From a candidate division TM6 bacterium UASB124 (GTDB taxonomy: Bacteria; Dependentiae; Babeliae; Babeliales; RVW-14): a DNA stretch of 26,276 bases. Below the pieces are notes generated by a model. It did no database searches and was not told the DNA's origin. It saw only the letters and a program-made list of their open reading frames with translations. Positions 20,911-26,276 of the stretch are shown here, piece by piece. Position 1 is the first letter of the stretch. Every line of letters starts with the position of its first letter. The translations under genes and the position numbers were made by a program. The stretch covers positions 1 to 26,276 of the forward strand of contig LDIV01000007.1 of NCBI GenBank assembly GCA_001468855.1. Reading direction: 5' to 3'.

Positions 20911-21974
20911 TGGGTTTTGCAATGAATTATTTATACTGGGAAGATAAAAATGTTTTTGTTACGGGCTCGACAGGGTTGCTTGGTCCGTATTTAATTAATG
21001 AGCTTTTGAGACAAGGGGCAAATGTTTTCGCTCTAGTTCGTGATTTTGTTCCAAACTCGCAATTTTTTTCAGATGGTCTTGATAAAAAAGTTAATGTTAT
21101 TGTAGGTGATTTGCTTGATCCAAATCTTTTGCAAAGAGTTTTGAACGAGTTTGATATTAATACTGTGTTTCATCTGGGGGCACAGGCTATTGTTGGAACA
21201 GCAAACAGATCTCCAATTTCAACGTTCAGATCCAATATCGAAGGTTCGTGGAATTTACTTGAGGCTTGCAGATTATCCCCATGGGTAAAAAAAATAGTAG
21301 TTGCATCAAGTGATAAAGCATATGGTGCACAGGAAAATTTACCATATAAAGAAGATGCTCCAATGCGAGGGCGGCACCCATATGATGTCTCAAAAAGTTG
21401 TACTGATTTACTTGCTCAGTCGTATTTTCATACGTATAAACTTCCAGTATGTGTAACTCGTTGTGGGAATTTTTTTGGTGGTGGAGATCTCCATTTTAAT
21501 CGAATTATTCCCGGTACGATTCAAAGTATTTTAAAAGGGCAGCGCCCAGTAATCAGATCCAATGGTCTCTTTGTGCGTGATTATATTTATGTCAAAGATG
21601 TGGTTGATGCTTATTTAACATTGGCTCAATCTATGGATGATGACAAAATTATTGGACAGTGTTTTAATTTCAGTACGGATACCCCATTTAATGTAATTCA
21701 ACTTGTGGATTTAATCTTAGAACAGATGCATTTAGCCCACCTTACTCCAATAATTCAAAATCAGGCATCTAATGAAATTCCTGAGCAGCATTTGTGTTCA
21801 GAAAAAGCTAGGAATATTTTAGGGTGGCAGGCAAAGTGGGGTGTAAAAGCAGGTTTACTTGAAACCATCGAATGGTATAAAAATTTTCTTGAGCATAAAG
21901 GCGATAGTAGAACGTTAGGCTATCTTGAAAATAGTGCTCCGCTTGAATATGATTTTGAAATAGAGCAGATTTAG
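20910..21974 (+). CDS. rfbG: CDP-glucose 4,6-dehydratase-like SDR
   Basis: This extended short-chain dehydrogenase would convert CDP-glucose to CDP-4-keto-6-deoxyglucose using bound NAD. Residues seen are the NAD loop TGSTGLLGPYLI, VFHLGAQAIVG, ASSDKAYG with the Ser-Asp-Lys found in nucleotide-sugar 4,6-dehydratases, the catalytic YDVSK, and RDYIYVKDVVDAYL. Its 354 residues fit RfbG. The CDP-glucose specificity rests mainly on the cytidylyltransferase directly upstream; by sequence alone GDP-mannose or dTDP-glucose dehydratases remain possible. The ATG at 20910 shares its A with the preceding TAA; an ATG at 20922 is also possible. Confidence 0.82.
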   Translation: MGFAMNYLYWEDKNVFVTGSTGLLGPYLINELLRQGANVFALVRDFVPNSQFFSDGLDKKVNVIVGDLLDPNLLQRVLNEFDINTVFHLGAQAIVGTANRSPISTFRSNIEGSWNLLEACRLSPWVKKIVVASSDKAYGAQENLPYKEDAPMRGRHPYDVSKSCTDLLAQSYFHTYKLPVCVTRCGNFFGGGDLHFNRIIPGTIQSILKGQRPVIRSNGLFVRDYIYVKDVVDAYLTLAQSMDDDKIIGQCFNFSTDTPFNVIQLVDLILEQMHLAHLTPIIQNQASNEIPEQHLCSEKARNILGWQAKWGVKAGLLETIEWYKNFLEHKGDSRTLGYLENSAPLEYDFEIEQI

Positions 21975-21975
21975 C

Positions 21976-22911
21976 ATGAAAAAAATATCAATAGTAGTTG
22001 CATGTTACAATGAGTTTTTAAATATCGAACCAATGCATACGCGTATTCAAGGAGTTTTCGGTAATTTAAATTATGAGTATGAGCTGATTTTTGTTGATAA
22101 TGCTAGTATTGACTGCTCTTATCAAATTTATCGCAAAGTTATAGATGAAGATAAAAACGTCAAAACAATCATTATGTCACGCAATTTTGGGTCATCGCAA
22201 CCAAGCTTTTTTGCAGGGTTGCAACATTCAACAGGTGAAGCGGTTGTTATGATTGATGGTGATTTGCAAGATCCACCGGAGGTTATTCCAGATTTAATAC
22301 GGAAGTGGGAACAGGGGTTTGATGTTGTTTATGCCGTTCGCAAAAAGCGCAAGGGTAGTCTGTTGCGAAGAATTGGTTACAAGTGTTTTTATCGTATTTT
22401 TCGTTGGCTTTCTTATCTAAACATTCCATTGGATGCCGGTGATTTTAGTTTAATGGATCGTCGTGTTGTTAACGTAATAAAAAAACTTAATGAAAAAGAT
22501 TTGTATCTTCGTGGGCTGCGTTCTTGGGCAGGATTTAAACAGACAGGGGTTGAGTATGTTCGCCAGGAAAGAGAGGGGGGTGGAACCAGTAATAGTTTCT
22601 TGGCAAATTTTAATTGGGCAAAAAAAGCAATTACAAATTTTTCTTATAAACCATTGGAATTTATCTCCAAGCTTGCTGTTTTTGCAATGTTTATGACTTT
22701 TATCGCATCTATTTTTTATCTTTATCTTTATTTTAAAACAGACGCTCCACGTGGTTTTTCTACGCTTTTGATGGTTATGTTTATATTTGGAACTATTCAA
22801 CTTTTGGCGTTAAGTATTATTGCGGAATATTTGGTTAGAATTTTTCAGGAAGTTAAAAATAGGCCTCCATACGTTATTTCAGAGATTTTGGAAAACAAGG
22901 AAAAACCGTGA
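21976..22911 (+). CDS. Family 2 glycosyltransferase, polyprenyl-phosphate type (GtrB/DPM1-like)
   Basis: It probably transfers a sugar from a nucleotide donor to undecaprenyl phosphate at the cytoplasmic face. GT-A motifs are SIVVACYNE, LIFVDNAS, SRNFGSSQPSFFAGL, the metal-binding DGDLQDPPE, and the QEREGGGTSN region. Two C-terminal membrane helices (about LAVFAMFMTFIASIFYLYLY and STLLMVMFIFGTIQLLALSI) are followed by EYLVRIFQEVKNRPPYVI, all typical of GtrB/ArnC-like enzymes. The 311-residue length fits. It starts 1 nt after the previous stop and overlaps the next gene by 4 nt, so it is surely in the operon. Confidence 0.9.
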   Translation: MKKISIVVACYNEFLNIEPMHTRIQGVFGNLNYEYELIFVDNASIDCSYQIYRKVIDEDKNVKTIIMSRNFGSSQPSFFAGLQHSTGEAVVMIDGDLQDPPEVIPDLIRKWEQGFDVVYAVRKKRKGSLLRRIGYKCFYRIFRWLSYLNIPLDAGDFSLMDRRVVNVIKKLNEKDLYLRGLRSWAGFKQTGVEYVRQEREGGGTSNSFLANFNWAKKAITNFSYKPLEFISKLAVFAMFMTFIASIFYLYLYFKTDAPRGFSTLLMVMFIFGTIQLLALSIIAEYLVRIFQEVKNRPPYVISEILENKEKP

Positions 22912-24059
22912 AAAAATATTTGATCACAGGCGGCGCTGGCTTTATTGGTGCAAATTTAGTTCGAGAGTTATTAAAAAAACAGGATATGAAACCCGGCGTG
23001 TCACCTATCTGTGATGGTTCGACTAGCTCACCACGAGCGCGCCTGCTTAATGGCGCTTGTCCTGAGCCTGTCAAAGGATGCGAGTATCAAAAGCGATCTA
23101 ATATTTTTTTGATAGTGGAAAAAAACACAGATCTTTGGCGGTTGCAAGATGTTTTGGAATATATAAATTTTATTGATGCCGATTTAACAAATTATGAGCA
23201 ATTAGCCAATCAGATAAAAATTGTTAAGCCGGATGTGATTTTTCATTTGGCTGCGTTTGGGGGACTTCCCAATCAACTGAACCAGAAGTTAATTTTTGAC
23301 GTTAATTTTTATGGAACAGTAAATTTGCTTAATGCATGCAAACAAGTTGGATTTGACTGTTTTATTAATACGGGAAGTTCTTCTGAATATGGGTTTAAAG
23401 ACCATCCAATGAGTGAAGATGATGTTTTACATCCCGTCAGTGATTATGGCGTTTCAAAGGCTGCTGCTACTCAGTTTTGTTTAAAAGAGGCTTTATTTAA
23501 TGAGTTACCTGTTTATACGGTTAGACCGTTTGCTGTTTACGGTGATTTTGAAATGCCTGGTCGCTTGATTCCATCAATTATTGTTAATGCTTTACAAGAT
23601 AAGCAGATCAATTTATCATCGCCAAATTTTGTTCGTGATTTTATTTATGTTAAAGACTTTGTCGATTTTTGCATTCAATTGTCTGTGATACAACCGGATC
23701 AGCAATTTGTTTTTAATGCAGGAACGGGAGTTCAATCGACAATAAAATATGTGGTAAAAACTGTTCAGGAAATAGTTCAGCGGCCGCTTGATATCTGTTG
23801 GGGGGCAAGTGTTGCAAGGCCTTGGGAGCCAAAAGTTTGGCAAGCAAATATTGATCGAGCAAAAAAACTTCTTGGATGGACTCCAAAATATTTACTAAAA
23901 GATGGACTGACTGAATCACTCAAGTGGTTCGATAAAAATATTAGATTCTATTTGCCATTGTCAGAAAATTCCATGGCTTACCAAGCTTGGGATAAAAAGT
24001 GTGGTGAACTCGGCGTAGCCTTTCAAAAGCGAAGTCGGGTGAAAAATAGCATGAAGTAA
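22908..24059 (+). CDS. NAD-dependent sugar epimerase/reductase with in-frame repeat insertion
   Basis: An extended SDR, likely acting on the nucleotide sugar made upstream, as RfbJ-type reductases or epimerases do. It has the NAD loop TGGAGFIGANL (7-17), FHLAAFGG, GSSSEYG, the catalytic YGVSK, VRDFIYVKDFVDF and a C-terminal LGWTPKYLLKDGL. Two parts are foreign-looking. Residues 26-63, between the glycine loop helix and the next strand (FLIVEKN), come from a GC-rich palindromic element. The last 18 residues (CGELGVAFQKRSRVKNSMK) come from another. Both keep the frame open. At 383 residues it is longer than the 300-340 usual for the family, and the extra length is about that of the insertions. 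GTG start overlapping the previous stop as GTGA. Confidence 0.88.
   Translation: MKKYLITGGAGFIGANLVRELLKKQDMKPGVSPICDGSTSSPRARLLNGACPEPVKGCEYQKRSNIFLIVEKNTDLWRLQDVLEYINFIDADLTNYEQLANQIKIVKPDVIFHLAAFGGLPNQLNQKLIFDVNFYGTVNLLNACKQVGFDCFINTGSSSEYGFKDHPMSEDDVLHPVSDYGVSKAAATQFCLKEALFNELPVYTVRPFAVYGDFEMPGRLIPSIIVNALQDKQINLSSPNFVRDFIYVKDFVDFCIQLSVIQPDQQFVFNAGTGVQSTIKYVVKTVQEIVQRPLDICWGASVARPWEPKVWQANIDRAKKLLGWTPKYLLKDGLTESLKWFDKNIRFYLPLSENSMAYQAWDKKCGELGVAFQKRSRVKNSMK
22983..23096 (+). repeat. Protein-coding palindromic element in the SDR gene
   Basis: About 114 bases (a multiple of three) with much higher GC than the gene around it. The arm TTCGACTAGCTCACCACGAG, with its last CGC, is an imperfect inverted copy of GCGCTTGTCCTGAGCCTGTC, with its last AAA; I count 17 of 23 positions matching. 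Borders are set from where the SDR sequence resumes and are accurate to a few codons. Confidence 0.7.
24008..24040 (+). repeat. Palindromic element forming the SDR C-terminal tail
   Basis: ACTCGGCGTAGC (24008-24019) and GCGAAGTCGGGT (24029-24040) are imperfect inverted copies (8 of 12 positions, more with G-T pairs) around a 9-nt loop. It lies at the end of the SDR reading frame, past the conserved domain, and supplies part of its last 16 codons. Confidence 0.5.
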
Positions 24060-24077
24060 CAAGTTACGAAAGAAAAA

Positions 24078-24920
24078 GTGAATCAAATATTCTGGATCCC
24101 GGCCTCAGCCGGGAAGATCAGTTTGCAAGATCAGGCAAAGCAGATCAGGTTGACAATTCTTGAAATGGTAAATGCGGCAAAATGTTCACACATTGGATCA
24201 GCATTTTCTACTGTTGATATAATGACTGTACTTTTCCATAAATTCATAAATACAGAATTAATTAAGCAAAAAAGCAAGAATCGTGATTATTTTATTTTGA
24301 GCAAAGGGCATGCTTGTGCGGCTCTTTATGCAACACTTTCAAGTATTGGGTTAATTACTCCGGATGAATTAAAAAATTATTATCAGGATGGCAGTAAACT
24401 TGCAGGGCATCCAATTAAAGATAGTTTTCCAGGGATCGAGGTAAGCACCGGATCGCTTGGCCATGGGTTGTCTTTAGCTGTTGGCTTAGCGATTGCTTGT
24501 AAAAACGATCAAATAAAAAATAAAATTTATGTGCTTCTTGGTGATGGGGAGTGTCAGGAGGGTTCTGTTTGGGAAGCTGTTATGATGGCAGTTCGTTTCA
24601 AGCTTGATAATCTAGTTTTGATAATTGATAATAATAATTTACAGGCTTTAGATAGAACAAGCGATATAGTATTTGGATCTTGGCGCGAAAAATTTACAGG
24701 ATTTGGGTGTAACAGTATGTGTGTCGATGGTCATAACTTTGACCAATTAACTGAAGTCTTGCAAAAGATAGGCAACGCGCATGTTCCGGATGTTATTATT
24801 GCTAATACGATTAAGGGCAAGGGCGTAAGTTTTATGCAAGACAGTTTGTCATGGCATTACAAGTCAACAAATGTGCAAGAGTATGAGATGGCGAAAAAAG
24901 AGATTTTAGAACAAATATGA
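24078..24920 (+). CDS. Transketolase, N-terminal (thiamine diphosphate pyrophosphate-binding) subunit
   Basis: The N-half of a split transketolase, which with the next gene would move two-carbon ketol units between sugars. Marks are CSHIGSAFSTVDIM, ILSKGHACAALYA, STGSLGHGLSLAVG and the ThDP motif GDGECQEG (155-162) to DNNNLQ (184-189), then GHNFDQL and the C-terminal KGKGVSFMQDSLSWHYKS. The first 14 residues (MNQIFWIPASAGKI) are translated from a palindrome. The family's own sequence seems to begin near SLQDQAKQIRL, so a TTG at 24123 with GGGAAG upstream is a real alternative start to the GTG at 24078, which has a weak ribosome site. Its stop overlaps the next ATG by 4 nt. Being inside a sugar operon, it may serve nucleotide-sugar synthesis and not the pentose pathway. 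Confidence 0.9.
   Translation: MNQIFWIPASAGKISLQDQAKQIRLTILEMVNAAKCSHIGSAFSTVDIMTVLFHKFINTELIKQKSKNRDYFILSKGHACAALYATLSSIGLITPDELKNYYQDGSKLAGHPIKDSFPGIEVSTGSLGHGLSLAVGLAIACKNDQIKNKIYVLLGDGECQEGSVWEAVMMAVRFKLDNLVLIIDNNNLQALDRTSDIVFGSWREKFTGFGCNSMCVDGHNFDQLTEVLQKIGNAHVPDVIIANTIKGKGVSFMQDSLSWHYKSTNVQEYEMAKKEILEQI
24092..24119 (+). repeat. Palindromic element at the start of the transketolase gene
   Basis: CCCGGC (24098-24103) and GCCGGG (24108-24113) pair perfectly around CTCA, with GATC flanking both sides. Translated, it gives WIPASAG, the kind of peptide produced by a common short bacterial palindrome. It stands directly after the GTG start. Confidence 0.6.
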
Positions 24921-25999
24921 GAAAATTATTTATTCAAAAATTGGTTGAATTGGCAAGCATTGATCCCAACATCTACCTGATAGCAGGAGATTTAGGATTT
25001 TCTGTTATAGAACCGTTTAAAGAAAAATTTCCTGATAGATTTATTAATGCCGGAATATCAGAACAAAATATGATTGGTGTTGCTGCAGGACTTGCTCTTG
25101 CAAGTAAAAAAGTTTTTGTTTATTCGATAATCCCGTTTGTTACAATGCGTTGCTTTGAACAAATTCGTGTTGACCTGTGTTATCAAAATTTGCCGGTGTG
25201 TCTGGTTGGAGTTGGTGCTGGGTTTGCTTATGGAGCAATGGGCTCAACGCATCACGCAATTGAAGATGTTGCGATTATGCGCGCATTGCCAAACATGACA
25301 GTAGTAGTTCCCGGCAGTAACTCTGAGCTGTCAAACTTACTTGAGCAAATTAACGACTTGCGCAGCCCAGTTTATATCCGTTTATCAAAAAACGAAGAAA
25401 AGATTTTATATCCAAGCCGGACCGCGCGTCCCGCCGTGCCCGCCGAAGCTACCACAAGCGAAGGCTGGGAGTGCGCACTTAGTGCGTGTATCGAGGGATC
25501 GCCTATAGGGCGGCCGGAAGAGGTTATATTTGACGCTGAAATCAAGTTGGGGCAAGCCATAGAGCTAATTCCAAGCAATAAAAATTTGATTTTGGCATCG
25601 GGCGATATTTTAAGCGTTGCACTTGATGTGTGTAAAAAGTTAAGAGATCTTGGCATAGATATTGGTCTTTTTAGCATTCCAACAATTAAGCCCTTAAATT
25701 TTGATTTTATTAATTCGCGCTGCAATTCTTTAGAATCTATTTTTACGATTGAGGATCACAGCATTATTGGTGGGCTGGGAGAAGTTGTTGCAATGCATCT
25801 TTGCCAAAATATAGAGAAGAAAATTTTATTAAAAACCTTTGCCTTGCCCGACAGGTACTGTCATGAGATTGGATCTAGAGATTACTTACGAGATAAAGTT
25901 GGTTTGAGTGAAAGTAATATTTTTAGCGAAATTTTTAAAATAGTTAAATTTAATGAGAGAGTTTTTAATAAAATTGAACGCAATCAAAAATTATTTTAA
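24917..25999 (+). CDS. Transketolase, C-terminal subunit, with in-frame repeat insertion
   Basis: The partner subunit, with the pyrimidine-binding domain and the C-terminal transketolase domain. Visible are AGDLGFSVIEPFKEKFPDRF, the ThDP-activating Glu49 in NAGISEQNMIGVAAGLA, YGAMGSTHHAIEDVAIMRALP, VVVPGSNSELSNLL, PVYIRLSK, and later LILASGDILSVALDV and FTIEDHSIIGGLGE. Residues 164-203, between RLSKNEEKI and IFDAEIKLGQAIEL, are a 40-residue insertion of different composition (rich in Pro, Ala, Arg, Gly, Cys and Trp), coming from a GC-rich palindrome. It falls in the linker between domains, where it is least likely to harm the fold. Starts as ATGA overlapping the N subunit. 360 residues, some 40 more than usual. 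Confidence 0.9.
   Translation: MRKLFIQKLVELASIDPNIYLIAGDLGFSVIEPFKEKFPDRFINAGISEQNMIGVAAGLALASKKVFVYSIIPFVTMRCFEQIRVDLCYQNLPVCLVGVGAGFAYGAMGSTHHAIEDVAIMRALPNMTVVVPGSNSELSNLLEQINDLRSPVYIRLSKNEEKILYPSRTARPAVPAEATTSEGWECALSACIEGSPIGRPEEVIFDAEIKLGQAIELIPSNKNLILASGDILSVALDVCKKLRDLGIDIGLFSIPTIKPLNFDFINSRCNSLESIFTIEDHSIIGGLGEVVAMHLCQNIEKKILLKTFALPDRYCHEIGSRDYLRDKVGLSESNIFSEIFKIVKFNERVFNKIERNQKLF
25406..25525 (+). repeat. Protein-coding palindromic element in the transketolase C gene
   Basis: 120 bases, exactly 40 codons, far richer in GC than the flanks. The ends mirror each other (CCGGACCGC... near 25418 against ...GGGCGGCCGG near 25508-25517), and inner parts hold CCGAAGC/GCGAAGG-like and GTGCGCAC/GTGCGT pairings. 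Short TTATA strings occur near both borders (25406-25410, 25524-25528) and could be a target duplication or chance. Confidence 0.7.
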
Positions 26000-26276
26000 A
26001 AAATATCCAAGATTTTGGCTTTCTTTTTTTATCTTTACTTTAATTTTTATCTTACTTGGATTGCCCTTTTATAACTGGGGATTCATGAATGATGACTTTG
26101 GCGTTGTTTTTCATTCAAAAGTAAAAAATTTAAAAGATATTTTGAGATTTTTTATAGAAGGCCACTCGGGAGATTCTTTGCAACCATCGAATTTTGTTCC
26201 CACTGAAAAAACTTTTCTTTCAGTTTACTATCGTCCAGTTGCATTTATGCTGCATTCAATTGTTACTGCCATTTGC
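25953..26276 (+). CDS. Membrane protein, N-terminal part (runs off window)
   Basis: An ATG at 25953, inside the end of the transketolase C gene in another frame (47-nt overlap), opens 108 codons that reach the window edge without a stop. After a basic start (KNYFKKYPRF) comes a clear membrane helix (FWLSFFIFTLIFILLGLPF), then NWGFMNDDFGVVFHSK and later FLSVYYRPVAFMLHSIVTA. An Asp-Asp pair in the first outer loop followed by a YRPV motif before the next hydrophobic stretch is the pattern of GT-C type membrane glycosyltransferases, fitting the last step of a surface-glycan operon. The overlap is long; a TTG at 25974 would shorten it. Confidence 0.7.
   Translation, partial: MREFLIKLNAIKNYFKKYPRFWLSFFIFTLIFILLGLPFYNWGFMNDDFGVVFHSKVKNLKDILRFFIEGHSGDSLQPSNFVPTEKTFLSVYYRPVAFMLHSIVTAIC

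Noticed and set aside
22874..23074. Minus-strand frame opposite the SDR insertion
   Set aside because: It exists only because the GC-rich palindrome lacks stops on both strands; it overlaps two well-supported genes.
22908..25999. Assembly chimera as the cause of the GC-rich segments
   Set aside because: Each segment keeps the frame, avoids stops, is palindromic and of similar size, and is flanked by intact family sequence; random misassembly would not do this repeatedly.

Overview
This window reads as a chromosomal piece of a low-GC, Gram-negative-type bacterium. It has peptidoglycan genes (murB, an N-acetylmuramoyl-L-alanine amidase), LPS/O-antigen-style sugar genes, several proteins with signal peptides, and DNA-uptake and recombination genes (dprA, ruvB). 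The AT-rich spacers, compact layout, lineage-specific secreted proteins and GC-rich palindromic repeats, some inside reading frames, would suit an intracellular or host-associated lineage such as Candidatus Dependentiae (TM6/Babeliae). That placement is an inference from style and recall, not from a search. TTG and GTG starts are common, the usual bacterial code fits, and I see no CRISPR array and no intact insertion sequence.

Layout. 1-174: two minus-strand tRNA genes (Leu, cut by the window edge, and Lys-CTT) with a tiered hairpin in the spacer. 343-4153: ruvB, yebC, yicC and a GT9/heptosyltransferase-like protein. 4413-5480: one polypeptide joining phosphatidylglycerophosphate synthase (PgsA) to phosphatidylglycerophosphatase A (PgpA), two successive steps of phosphatidylglycerol synthesis. 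5738-10108: gyrA, dprA and a Maf-type nucleotide pyrophosphatase, closely packed. 10109-11841: an accessory patch with a possible mobile-element scar and two unknown minus-strand genes, each with a readable promoter. 11842-14621: two paralogues of an unrecognised family with a Rossmann-like glycine motif, only the second with a signal peptide, separated by a GC-rich repeat. 14624-17682: secreted amidase (minus), murB (plus) and an unusual small heat-shock protein with a signal peptide (minus), the last two meeting at a 17-bp perfect bidirectional terminator. 17986-19080: an unknown membrane-anchored or exported protein with a short leucine-rich stretch.

19240 to the end: a tightly spaced plus-strand surface-sugar operon. 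In order it holds a SAM methyltransferase, glucose-1-phosphate cytidylyltransferase, a CDP-glucose 4,6-dehydratase-like SDR, a polyprenyl-phosphate glycosyltransferase, a second SDR epimerase/reductase, a split transketolase (N and C subunits) and the start of a membrane protein that runs off the window. The simplest reading is that glucose-1-phosphate becomes CDP-glucose, then CDP-4-keto-6-deoxyglucose, which is modified and placed on a polyprenyl carrier. The split transketolase inside the operon raises the possibility of a two-carbon branched sugar.

The most striking observation is a set of GC-rich imperfect palindromes at the 3' end of the window. Two lie in frame inside conserved enzymes (the SDR at 22908-24059 and the transketolase C subunit), one supplies the SDR's C-terminal tail, and one lies at the start of the transketolase N subunit. 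This resembles the protein-coding palindromic elements known from Rickettsia. Related-looking GC-rich hairpins occur between the two tRNAs and between the two paralogues.
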